NCBI GenBank assembly: GCA_040255825.1
Contig: JBDZVS010000007.1
Span: 1-64,000, forward strand
Source: Rhizomicrobium sp040255825
Lineage (GTDB): Bacteria > Pseudomonadota > Alphaproteobacteria > Micropepsales > Micropepsaceae
Reading direction: 5' to 3'
Length of the DNA: 64,000 nt
Position 1 is the stretch's first letter, and each line of letters starts with the position of its first letter. The translations under genes and the position numbers were made by a program. Of the stretch, positions 49,858-57,839 are shown in pieces. The notes under the pieces are model-generated. The model searched no databases. It worked only from the letters and a program-made list of their open reading frames with translations, and was not told the DNA's origin.

Positions 49858-49921
49858 TGGCAATCCGGTTCTTGTCCGGGGGACTTGCAGTTCGGAACCA
49901 GGTCCTTATGTAGTCCCTGGC

Positions 49922-51271
49922 ATGGCCGAAACCAACCCCATGACGCAACCGGGGAGGCCCGCTGGCCGCCTTCTGGGTCCCATTGTCAGCCCGCCGGGGT
50001 CGCACGCGCCCTTTGCCGCCCGGCCGCAGACCAGCCGCGGCCGCTTCTATCCTGAAACCGAAAGCCCGACCCGCTCCTGCTACAGCCGGGACCGCGACCG
50101 CATCATCCATTCCAGCGCCTTCCGCCGCATGAAACACAAGACCCAGGTCTTCGTGCAGCATGAAGGCGATTATTATCGCACGCGCCTGACGCATTCGCTG
50201 GAGGTGGCGCAGTTGGCGCGCAGCCTGGCGCGCACCCTCGCCTGCGACGAGGATCTGGCCGAGACCGTGGCGCTGGCGCACGATCTGGGCCACACACCTT
50301 TCGGCCATGCGGGGGAGGAGGCGCTGGACGCCGTCACCAGGGACATTGGCGGGTTCGACCACAATGCCCACACCCTGCGGTTGGTGACAAAGCTGGAGCA
50401 CCGCTACGCCGATTTCGACGGGCTGAACCTGACCTGGGAAACGCTGGAAGGCCTCGTCAAGCATAATGGACCTTTGTTGGGTGCCCCCCTCCGGTTTCAG
50501 CTTCCGCTCGGCTCCCAACGGTCGCCGTCGCCCGCTGAAACCACCTCCCCCTCAGGGGCGCTGCGCGCCGAGGGGGAGGAGGGCCTGTGTGGGCAACAGA
50601 GAGCAGCATTGCCGGGCCCTATCGCCAGCTTCGACGCCCGCTGGCCGCTGGAACTGGCGACCTGGCCGGGCCTGGAAGCGCAACTGGCCGCGCTGGCCGA
50701 TGACATCGCCTATCTCAACCACGATCTGGACGACGGACTGCGCGCCGGCCTTGTCACCATCGACGAACTGGCCGAGGCGCCGCTGGCCGGCGACCATGTG
50801 AAAGGCGTGATCGCCCGCCACGGCCGGCCGGAGCTGTCGCGCTTCATCGGCGAACTGATCCGTACACTGATGAGCGCCCTGATTGAGGACGTCCTGGCCG
50901 AAACCCGCGCCCGGCTGGCAGACGGCGATTTCGCCGATGCCCCGGCCTTGCGCGGGGCAGGGCGTGCCACCGCCGCTTTTTCGCCCGCGATGGCAGAGAG
51001 GCTGAAGGCGCTGAAGGCGTTCCAGGCCGAGCATATCTACCGACACCCGCATGTCGCCCATTCCATGGGCAAGGCCAAGGTGGTGGTCGGCGAGCTTTTC
51101 GCGGCCTTCAGCGGAACCCCCCTGCTGCTGCCGCCGGACTGGTCGGCGGCCTGCGGCGCGCCGGGCGACGCGGCCACCGGATCGGTGGTTCGCGATTACA
51201 TTGCCGGCATGACCGACAGCTACGCCCTGGCCGAATATCGGCGGATATTTCATCGCCAGGTCGATGTTTGA
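49922..51271 (+). CDS. dgt: Deoxyguanosinetriphosphate triphosphohydrolase-like protein
   Basis: Dgt hydrolyses dGTP to deoxyguanosine and triphosphate, or other dNTPs in this subgroup. From ATG 49922 the 449-residue product has YSRDRDRIIHSSAFRRMKHK, the HD metal site (RLTHSLEVAQLAR and AHDLGHTPFGHAGE), and DDIAYLNHDLDDGLRAG. Between VKHNGPL and SFDARWPLELATW the protein carries an extra 35-40 residue segment encoded by a palindromic element (50493-50579). The frame stays open. The usual neighbour argS is not present. Confidence 0.93.
   Translation: MAETNPMTQPGRPAGRLLGPIVSPPGSHAPFAARPQTSRGRFYPETESPTRSCYSRDRDRIIHSSAFRRMKHKTQVFVQHEGDYYRTRLTHSLEVAQLARSLARTLACDEDLAETVALAHDLGHTPFGHAGEEALDAVTRDIGGFDHNAHTLRLVTKLEHRYADFDGLNLTWETLEGLVKHNGPLLGAPLRFQLPLGSQRSPSPAETTSPSGALRAEGEEGLCGQQRAALPGPIASFDARWPLELATWPGLEAQLAALADDIAYLNHDLDDGLRAGLVTIDELAEAPLAGDHVKGVIARHGRPELSRFIGELIRTLMSALIEDVLAETRARLADGDFADAPALRGAGRATAAFSPAMAERLKALKAFQAEHIYRHPHVAHSMGKAKVVVGELFAAFSGTPLLLPPDWSAACGAPGDAATGSVVRDYIAGMTDSYALAEYRRIFHRQVDV
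50493..50579. repeat. In-frame double-hairpin palindromic element, copy 2
   Basis: Hairpin one has stems GGTTTCAGC (50493-50501) and GCTGAAACC (50534-50542). Hairpin two has CCTCCCCCT (50544-50552) and AGGGGGAGG (50571-50579), with GGCGC-TGC-GCGCC inside. The second hairpin is near-identical to copy 1 at 38781-38815. It lies inside dgt in the forward sense, while copy 1 is reversed relative to its gene. Confidence 0.7.
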
Positions 51272-51364
51272 TGCCTGTCGCACGCGGTTCCATGTGATTT
51301 CGGCCAGTGGGCGGTGCTAAGATCGGCTTCTCGGGATTCGGGCAAGATTCGGGAAACAGTGCTC

Positions 51365-52237
51365 ATGGCGAAGTTTGAACGCGGCGTCTACGAACCGGGT
51401 GACGATGTCCGGGTATTCGACGCGGCCGAGGACGAAGAAGACGTCGAAGGCTCGCGTCTTCCTCTTCTGATCGTCCTGGCGCTCGTGGTGCTGGCGATGT
51501 TCGCGGGCGTGGTCTACCTCGCCTATACCCAGGGCGTGGCCAAGGGCCGTGGTGAAATTCCGGTCCTGGCGGCTGCCAATGGACCGGCGCGCGTGGCGCC
51601 CCAGCAGCCCGGCGGGGCCCAGGTTCCCTATCAGGGCTTCAAGATTTATGAGCAGCCTGCGCCGCCTGACGATGCGGCGGATGCCGCGCCGGGCCAAGCC
51701 GCAACAGGTGAGCCCGCGAGCGGTCAGGCTGCGACTGGTCAGACCGCTTCGACCAGGCAGCAGACGAGCGAAGCCGCGCCCGCGCCGCAGACGGCAGCAC
51801 CGCCCAAACCGAAGCCTGCCGCTCCCGCCCCTGAAACCAGGGCCGCCAAACCCGCTCAGGCTGATCGGGTCCAGCCTTCCCCAGCCCCTGCCAAGCCGGT
51901 GCCAGCGCAGATGTCGGCCTCCGCGCCGACTGGCGTTGCCACCGCCGCTCCCCGTACCTTGGGCGCCGCCTCCACGGCACCCGCTGCGGCAGGCAGCTAC
52001 TTCCTGCAGATCGGGGCCTATAAGACCCAGGCCGATGCCGAATCTGCGTGGAAAACCTTTCAGGTCCGTCATGGGACCTTGCTGGCCGGTCACGGTCTGA
52101 ATGTGCAGCGGGTCGACCTGGGCGAAAAGGGCATCTGGTACCGCGCCCGCGTCGGAGGCTTTTCCGACCGCGATGTGGCCCTGGCGATGTGCGACCGCTT
52201 GAAGGCGGACGGTGGCGCCTGCTTCCTGGCCCGATAG
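51365..52237 (+). CDS. SPOR domain-containing membrane protein
   Basis: From ATG 51365 the 290-residue product has a cytoplasmic acidic start, one transmembrane segment (about 32-54, LPLLIVLALVVLAMFAGVVY), a long A/P/Q-rich linker and a C-terminal SPOR domain (about 213-288: GSYFLQIGAYKTQADAESAW). This is the layout of cell-division proteins that bind septal peptidoglycan. In this class a SPOR gene commonly precedes nagZ, as here (2 bases ahead). Confidence 0.88.
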   Translation: MAKFERGVYEPGDDVRVFDAAEDEEDVEGSRLPLLIVLALVVLAMFAGVVYLAYTQGVAKGRGEIPVLAAANGPARVAPQQPGGAQVPYQGFKIYEQPAPPDDAADAAPGQAATGEPASGQAATGQTASTRQQTSEAAPAPQTAAPPKPKPAAPAPETRAAKPAQADRVQPSPAPAKPVPAQMSASAPTGVATAAPRTLGAASTAPAAAGSYFLQIGAYKTQADAESAWKTFQVRHGTLLAGHGLNVQRVDLGEKGIWYRARVGGFSDRDVALAMCDRLKADGGACFLAR

Positions 52238-52239
52238 CC

Positions 52240-53256
52240 ATGCGCTCCCGCGCGATCTATGGCTGCGCCGGTCCGGCCCTGGCGGCAGATGAACGTGCTT
52301 TCTTCCGGGATGTGCGGCCGTGGGGCTTCATTCTCTTCGCGCGCAACATCAAAGACCCCGCACAAGCCCGTGAACTGGTTCAGGATTTGCGCGCAACCGT
52401 TGACGATGACAACGCCCCTGTCCTGATAGACCAGGAAGGGGGGAGGGTGGCGCGCCTGAGACCGCCGCACTGGCCCGTGCGCCCGCCGGCCGCCCGTTTC
52501 GGTGCGCTTTACGCCCGCAATCCGGAAGCGGCGCGCGAAGCCACCTATCTCAACGCCCGGCTGATCGCCCAGGACCTGACCGGCCTGGGGATCAATGTGG
52601 ATTGCCTGCCCGTGCTGGATGTGCCGGTTCCCGGGGCCCACGACATTATCGGTGATCGGGCATTTGCGTCCGACCCCGCCACGGTGATCGATCTGGGCCG
52701 GGCCCAGAGCGACGGGCTGCTGGACGGCGGCGTCCTGCCGGTGATGAAGCATATCCCCGGCCACGGCCGGGCCCGCAGCGACAGCCATCTGGCGCTGCCC
52801 CGCGTCGACGCCGCGCTTGAGGAACTATCGGCGACCGATTTCGTCACCTTCCGCAGCCTCAATCACTGCCCGGCGGCCATGACCGCCCATGTTGTCTACG
52901 AATCGATTGATCCACAGCGTCCTTGCACCGTCAGCCCCAAAGTCATCCGGGATGTGATACGTGGGGAGATCGGTTTCGAGGGGCTTTTGATGTCCGACGA
53001 CCTTTCCATGAAGGCGCTGGACGGCCCCGTTTCGGTGCGGGCACGCGCCGCCCTGTTCGCAGGGTGCGACCTGGTGCTCCACTGCAACGGCGACATGAGC
53101 GAGATGAAGGACGTGGCCGAGGAGGCGAAGACACTGGAAGGACCATCGCTGAAGCGGGCGCAGCACGCGCTGGCGCGGCTGATCAGCCCGCCCGCCTTCG
53201 ATGCGCAGGCCGCCTCGCTTCGCCTGTCCGAGCTGCTGGAAGGGATCGCGGCATGA
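52240..53256 (+). CDS. nagZ: Beta-N-acetylhexosaminidase NagZ
   Basis: NagZ removes GlcNAc from anhydro-muropeptides in cell-wall recycling. From ATG 52240 the 338-residue product is a GH3 catalytic domain: PVLIDQEGGRVARLRPP, the flexible-loop motif KHIPGHGRARSDSHLALP with its His-Asp pair, and MSDDLSMKAL with the nucleophile aspartate. There is no signal peptide, as expected for the cytosolic enzyme. It overlaps scpA by ATGA. Confidence 0.96.
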   Translation: MRSRAIYGCAGPALAADERAFFRDVRPWGFILFARNIKDPAQARELVQDLRATVDDDNAPVLIDQEGGRVARLRPPHWPVRPPAARFGALYARNPEAAREATYLNARLIAQDLTGLGINVDCLPVLDVPVPGAHDIIGDRAFASDPATVIDLGRAQSDGLLDGGVLPVMKHIPGHGRARSDSHLALPRVDAALEELSATDFVTFRSLNHCPAAMTAHVVYESIDPQRPCTVSPKVIRDVIRGEIGFEGLLMSDDLSMKALDGPVSVRARAALFAGCDLVLHCNGDMSEMKDVAEEAKTLEGPSLKRAQHALARLISPPAFDAQAASLRLSELLEGIAA

Positions 53257-54077
53257 TCCCGGAGAATCCCGGCGAACCGGCCGTGGAGAATTTCGACGAA
53301 TTCGAATCGGCCGTGATCGCCGCCGACACCGAAGCCCTGATGGTGGCGGTGGACGGCTTTGAGGGCCCGCTGGACCTGCTGTTGACGCTGGCGCGCAACC
53401 AGAAGGTCGACCTGGCGAAAATCTCGATCTTGAAGCTGGCCGAGCAGTATCTGGAATTCATCGAATCGGCCAAGCGCCTGAACCTGGAACTGGCGGCGGA
53501 TTATCTGGTGATGGCGGCGTGGCTCGCCTATCTGAAGTCGCGCCTGATCCTGCCCCAGGAAAAGAGCCCCGATGGCGAGCCTTCCGCCGACGAGATGGCG
53601 ACGCGCCTGCGCTGGCGATTGCAGCGGCTGGACGCCATGCGCGCCGCCGCCACCCGCCTGATGGGGCGCGAGCGGCTTGGACGTGACGTTTTCGGCCGCG
53701 GCGATCCCGAGCCGGTGAATGTGGTCAAGCTGCGCACCTATAAGGACAGCCTCTACGACTTGCTGACGGCCTATGCGACCGAGCGGGTGCGCAAGGTCGG
53801 CGGCGGTGTCTATCGTCCGGTCCAGCCCATCGTCCTGCAGATCGAGGAGGCGCGCGAAAGGCTGGAACGCATGCTGGGCAAAATCCATGACTGGAGCGCC
53901 TTGACCCGGCTGCTGCCGATGGAATGGGCGGGCGGTACGCGGCGTCGCTCGGCCGTGGCTTCAACCCTGCTGGCCTGCCTGGAGCTGGCGCGCGACGGCA
54001 GGATCGAGCTGCAACAGGCACAGGCATTCGCCGAAATATATGTCCGGGACCGCAACGCGGTACAGGGCGTCCCGTGA
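53253..54077 (+). CDS. scpA: Segregation and condensation protein A
   Basis: ScpA is the kleisin that bridges SMC heads. From ATG 53253 the 274-residue product has the kleisin N-terminus VDGFEGPLDLLLTLARNQKVDL, then ILKLAEQYLEFIESAKRLNLE, LAADYLVMAAWLAYLKSRLILP, quoted in parts, and the winged-helix C-terminus with RRRSAVASTLLACLELARDG. It is coupled to nagZ and scpB by 4-base overlaps. Confidence 0.95.
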   Translation: MIPENPGEPAVENFDEFESAVIAADTEALMVAVDGFEGPLDLLLTLARNQKVDLAKISILKLAEQYLEFIESAKRLNLELAADYLVMAAWLAYLKSRLILPQEKSPDGEPSADEMATRLRWRLQRLDAMRAAATRLMGRERLGRDVFGRGDPEPVNVVKLRTYKDSLYDLLTAYATERVRKVGGGVYRPVQPIVLQIEEARERLERMLGKIHDWSALTRLLPMEWAGGTRRRSAVASTLLACLELARDGRIELQQAQAFAEIYVRDRNAVQGVP

Positions 54078-54115
54078 GCGAAGCAAGCAGGGAGCCCGAA
54101 ATCAGGGAGCCTGAC

Positions 54116-54838
54116 ATGAGCAGTGTGGCAAGGATGATCGAGACGATAGAAGAGCGGATGGATGCCGTGAGCCAGAAGCCCGAGGACGGCGTCAATGCCG
54201 AGCATCTGCGCATGGTCGAGGCACTGTTGTTCGCCGCCGGCGAGCCGCTGGACACCAAGGCCCTGGGTGCCTCATTGCCGGAGGGCGCCGATGTGAAGGG
54301 GCTGTTGTCCACCCTTCAGGCATCTTATGAAAAACGCGGTGTAAACCTTTGCTGTGTTGCGGGAAAATACCAGTTCCGTACCGCCAGCGATCTGGCCTTC
54401 CTGCTGCGCAAGGAGCAGCCGGAACAGAAGCGCCTGTCCAAGGCGGCGATCGAGACGCTGGCCATCGTCGCCTATCACCAGCCGGTCACCCGCGCCGAGA
54501 TCGAGGACATTCGTGGTGTCGCTCTGTCCAAGGGCACCATCGACACGCTGATGGAAGTGGGCTGGGTGAAGATCCGCGGCCGCAAGCGCACCCCTGGCCG
54601 TCCCGTCACCTATGGCACCACCGAAGCCTTTCTGGTCCAGTTCGGTCTGGAAAGCATCGGCCACCTGCCGGGCGTCGATGAGCTGAAAGCGGCCGGATTC
54701 CTGGAGGCGATGCCGCCCTCCGGCTTCGACGTGCCCAACCCATCCGACGACCTGGCGTCCGATGAAGACCCTTACGACCCCAACGAAGGAAGCGAGCCGG
54801 ATCTGCTGACCGGCAGCGCCAATCTCGACGAAGCCTGA
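54116..54838 (+). CDS. scpB: Segregation and condensation protein B
   Basis: ScpB dimers bind ScpA in the SMC complex. The product has HLRMVEALLFAAGEPLDTKAL, the winged-helix parts with SKAAIETLAIVAYHQPVTRAE and IEDIRGVALSKGTIDTL, and RTPGRPVTYGTTEAFLVQFG, each within limits. ATG 54116 (240 residues) is chosen because AGGGAG lies 7 bases ahead. GTG 54074 (254 residues), which overlaps scpA by GTGA, is the alternative. The C-terminal tail is acidic. The tatABC genes that often follow are not here. Confidence 0.93.
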   Translation: MSSVARMIETIEERMDAVSQKPEDGVNAEHLRMVEALLFAAGEPLDTKALGASLPEGADVKGLLSTLQASYEKRGVNLCCVAGKYQFRTASDLAFLLRKEQPEQKRLSKAAIETLAIVAYHQPVTRAEIEDIRGVALSKGTIDTLMEVGWVKIRGRKRTPGRPVTYGTTEAFLVQFGLESIGHLPGVDELKAAGFLEAMPPSGFDVPNPSDDLASDEDPYDPNEGSEPDLLTGSANLDEA

Positions 54839-54871
54839 AAAGGGCCGTCCGCGGCACGCCTCCCGCTCGCG

Positions 54872-55219
54872 TCAGGCCTTTGCCCGGCGCCGGCGCACGC
54901 CGGCGAGAAAGCTGATCGCCGCCAGACCATAGAGCGGCCATTGCAGGGTCTCATTCACCGCGCCGGGCAGCACCAGCGAGGCGGCGCCGAAACACAGCGA
55001 GGCCATCAGAGAGATTTGTCGCCAGGGTACACGCCATTCGCGGGCGCGTTTCCATTGTTCCAACTCTTCATCGTGACTGCTCCAGCCGTCGCCGTCCGTG
55101 GCGGGCAGCGGTTCCATGGCCGGGTGCCGGGTGGTGGCTGCGGCGGCCGTTTGCGCGCGCATGACCGGTGGGTTGATGGCGCCGCCGCTGCGGCGGCCGA
55201 AAGCCTGGCGATGAACCAT
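54872..55219 (-). CDS. Small membrane protein of unknown function
   Basis: From ATG 55219 the 115-residue product has a polar N-terminal half (about 1-65) and two hydrophobic segments (about 68-84, SLMASLCFGAASLVLPG, and 92-107, WPLYGLAAISFLAGV) with a basic RRRRAKA end. No family is recognised. It is convergent with scpB and divergent from petA. Confidence 0.6.
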   Translation of the reverse strand: MVHRQAFGRRSGGAINPPVMRAQTAAAATTRHPAMEPLPATDGDGWSSHDEELEQWKRAREWRVPWRQISLMASLCFGAASLVLPGAVNETLQWPLYGLAAISFLAGVRRRRAKA

Positions 55220-55408
55220 CAGTCTGCCTCCTGATGCTACACCATCCCACAACAGGGTTAGCTCTTGCCTAAAGCCACATCGCCAAGGCCCGGCCGGGGC
55301 AGGGTGGTGTATGGCCGTCGCATGACATGCGCGAAAGCTTCGCCTTCATGCCGTGCCGCCGATTGTCGCGGTCCCGGAACGGGGGCGCGCGGACAGGCGT
55401 ACCATGTC

Positions 55409-55420
55409 GGGGGGGGGGGG
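55409..55420 (+). repeat. Poly-G tract of 12 bases before petA
   Basis: Twelve consecutive G end 14 bases before the petA ATG; GGAG of the ribosome binding site follows at 55424-55427. The tract is therefore in the leader or promoter region. Runs of this length are prone to slipped-strand length changes. It is by far the longest homopolymer noticed in the window. Confidence 0.9.
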
Positions 55421-55434
55421 TATGGAGTCCGCCC

Positions 55435-56067
55435 ATGACCGACATTGCATATGAAACCCCCGATCGGGACCGGCGCGACTTCCTCTACATCGCCGCTGGC
55501 GCCCTTGCCGGCACCGGCGCGCTTGTCGCGTGCTGGCCTTTCATCGACCAGATGAATCCCAGTGCCGGCGCGCTGGCTGCCGGCGCGCCGATGCGGGTCG
55601 ATCTGGCTCCACTCGCGCCCGGCCAGCAGATCATCGTGCGTTGGCGCTCCATGCCGATCTTCATTGTCCACCGCACAGCCGCCATGCTGGCGGCGCTGAA
55701 ACAGCCCTCATGGCTGGGCCTGTTGCGCGATCCGCAAGCCCAGGAGCATCAGCAGCCGGCCTATGCGCAGAACTGGTCGCGGTCGGACAAGCCGGAATAT
55801 CTGGTCCTGGTGGGCATCTGCACCCATCTGGGCTGCATCCCCACCTTCTCGCCCGAGGCCGGCAGCCTGGCCGCTTCCGTACCCGGCGGCTGGCTGTGCC
55901 ATTGCCACGGCTCCAAATACGACCTGGCGGGCCGCGTGTTCAAAGGCGTGCCGGCGCCCTACAACCTGCCGGTGCCGCCTTATCACTTTACCGGGCCAAG
56001 CACGCTGATGCTGGGTGAGAATCCGCGGGGCGTCAGCTTCGACCTCTCATCGGTCGAGCAGCTCTGA
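55435..56067 (+). CDS. petA: Ubiquinol-cytochrome c reductase Rieske iron-sulfur subunit
   Basis: The Rieske protein passes electrons from quinol to cytochrome c1 in the bc1 complex. From ATG 55435 the 210-residue product has RRDFLYIAAGALAGTGALVA as twin-arginine-like/transmembrane anchor (RRDF at 13-16), the hinge NPSAGALAAGAPM, and the cluster boxes C129-THLG-C134 and C155-HCHGS. All [2Fe-2S] ligands (C129, H131, C155, H158) are present. The cytochrome b and c1 genes that normally follow are absent; the next gene is on the other strand. Confidence 0.96.
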   Translation: MTDIAYETPDRDRRDFLYIAAGALAGTGALVACWPFIDQMNPSAGALAAGAPMRVDLAPLAPGQQIIVRWRSMPIFIVHRTAAMLAALKQPSWLGLLRDPQAQEHQQPAYAQNWSRSDKPEYLVLVGICTHLGCIPTFSPEAGSLAASVPGGWLCHCHGSKYDLAGRVFKGVPAPYNLPVPPYHFTGPSTLMLGENPRGVSFDLSSVEQL

Positions 56068-56095
56068 ACTCCCCGGCACCAGCCCGCGCCGCGCC

Positions 56096-56590
56096 TTACC
56101 GCGCCTTGTTCGCCGCCGACGCCATCTTGTCCACCGCCGCCTGAAAGCGGGTCTTGCGGCTGGCCCGCGCCAGGCCTTGCGCCTTGGCGTCACCCACCGC
56201 CGTCTGGTTCCAGATCAGTGTATAGACCAGCCGCGAATGGGTGGCGTCGATCGGCTCTACCGCCATGGTGCCGTGGTAGAAGTTCTTCGCCGCCGGCTGC
56301 GCATAGGTATAGGACAGCGGCGTGCGCGCCACCGCGATCTCCAGGATCGAGCCGTTGATGGTGCGAAGGCTGCCCACCTCGCCCTTGCCCTTGTCGATGT
56401 GGCAGCTCTTGACGTCCAGATATTTGGCGATGCCGCACCAGTCATCGCCGCCCACCAGCTTCCACGCCACGGAGGCGGGCTTGGCGATATTGGCGGTCAG
56501 CCGCATGGTGAACCAGTCCGCCGGCTGTGCCGTCGCGGCGCCCGCCCAGCCCAGCAACAGCGTCGTGGCGGCAATCATGGTCGTCTTCAT
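56096..56590 (-). CDS. Secreted SRPBCC-like (START/Bet v 1) protein
   Basis: From ATG 56590, with AGGAGG upstream, the 164-residue product has a signal peptide (about 1-22, ending AATAQ). The domain that follows has WFTMRLTANIAKPASVAWKLVGG, CHIDKGKGEVGSLRTINGS, and SRLVYTLIWNQTAVGD (each trimmed). The pattern fits the polyketide-cyclase/SRPBCC helix-grip fold, which binds hydrophobic ligands. The ligand is unknown. It is downstream of rnd on the same strand, 26 bases away. Confidence 0.72.
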   Translation of the reverse strand: MKTTMIAATTLLLGWAGAATAQPADWFTMRLTANIAKPASVAWKLVGGDDWCGIAKYLDVKSCHIDKGKGEVGSLRTINGSILEIAVARTPLSYTYAQPAAKNFYHGTMAVEPIDATHSRLVYTLIWNQTAVGDAKAQGLARASRKTRFQAAVDKMASAANKAR

Positions 56591-56616
56591 CGGCACCTCC
56601 TCATAAGCGGCGCCAC

Positions 56617-57789
56617 TCAGCGCGCCGCGCCTTCGTTTTCCAGTTCGACGACGACCGCTTCGCCGTCCTCCAGCGCAATGGCCAGTTCGCCCTTGCGCAA
56701 GGCAAGAGCATCGTCTCCGTACACGGCCCGCCGCCAGCCCGTCAGGGCCAGGACGCCATCGTCCTCGTTCGCGGCCAGTCTTTCAATGTCCTCCGCGGTT
56801 GCGATCAGCCGGGGGGCTACTTTGGCCTCCTCGGCCTTCAGGCGCAGCAATGTCTTGAGAAGGTCCACCACCGCAGGTGAGGGATCGCGCCGGCGCCGTT
56901 CACGATTTTCCGCCAGCACTCCCTCCGGCGGCGGCGCTTCCAGCCCCTGGGCGATCGTCTCCATCAGGCTCTTGCCCAGGCGCGAGTTGGCAAAGCCCTT
57001 GGGCACGGAGCGGATGCGTTCCAGCGCCTCGGCTGTCTCTGGCGGATGGGCCGCGATCTCGCTCAGCGCCTCGTCCTTCAGCACACGGCCGCGGGGAATG
57101 TCGCGCGCCTGCGCTTCGCGCTCGCGCCAGGCCGCGAGCGCCGCCAGCACGCCCAGGAACCGCTTGTTGGTGGAGCGCGGCTTCAGCCGCTTCCAGGCCA
57201 TCTGTGGGTCCTGGCGATAGAGGGCAGGGTCCTGCAGCGCCGCCACTTCCTCGGCCACCCAGGGGGTGCGGCCGGTCTTCTCGAGCTGCGCCTTCATCCA
57301 ATCATAGACCACGCGCAGGTGGGTGACGTCGGCCAGGGCATATTCAAGCTGGCGTTTGGAGAGCGGCCGGTGGCTCCAGTCGGTGAAACGCGCGGACTTG
57401 TCGATCTCCACCTTCGCCACCTTGCGCGCCAGTGTCTCATACGAGGCCGCGTCGCCGAAGCCGCACACCATGGCAGCGATCTGGGTATCGAACAGGGGAT
57501 CGGGGATCACCCCGCCCTGCAGACAGAATATCTCGATATCCTGGCGCGCCGCATGCAGCACCTTGACGATGTCGGGACGGCGGATCAGGTCGTAAAAGGG
57601 CGTCAGGTCCAGGCCCGGCGCCAGTGGGTCGATGATCGCTTCCACGCCCGGACAGGCCACCTGGATCAGGCAAAGCCGCGGGTAATAGGTCTGGTCGCGC
57701 AGGAACTCGGTATCCAGGGCCAGATAGGGCGCCCCCGACAAATCCGCGATCAGGTCGGCCAGGGCCGCATTGCTATCCACGATCCGCAT
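56617..57789 (-). CDS. rnd: Ribonuclease D
   Basis: RNase D trims tRNA 3-prime ends. From ATG 57789 the 390-residue product has the DEDD exonuclease site with D26 and E28 (YLALDTEFLRDQTYYP), LHAARQDIEIFCLQGG, and the third motif YALADVTHLRVVYDWM. One HRDC domain (about 200-290) follows with WREREAQARDIPRGRVLKDE, as in the family. Upstream frame extension lacks homology. Length is typical. Confidence 0.95.
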   Translation of the reverse strand: MRIVDSNAALADLIADLSGAPYLALDTEFLRDQTYYPRLCLIQVACPGVEAIIDPLAPGLDLTPFYDLIRRPDIVKVLHAARQDIEIFCLQGGVIPDPLFDTQIAAMVCGFGDAASYETLARKVAKVEIDKSARFTDWSHRPLSKRQLEYALADVTHLRVVYDWMKAQLEKTGRTPWVAEEVAALQDPALYRQDPQMAWKRLKPRSTNKRFLGVLAALAAWREREAQARDIPRGRVLKDEALSEIAAHPPETAEALERIRSVPKGFANSRLGKSLMETIAQGLEAPPPEGVLAENRERRRRDPSPAVVDLLKTLLRLKAEEAKVAPRLIATAEDIERLAANEDDGVLALTGWRRAVYGDDALALRKGELAIALEDGEAVVVELENEGAAR

Positions 57790-57839
57790 GGTGGGGTGAT
57801 AACGGGATTCGCCGGCTCTGTGTCGCAATTGTGGCTGAA

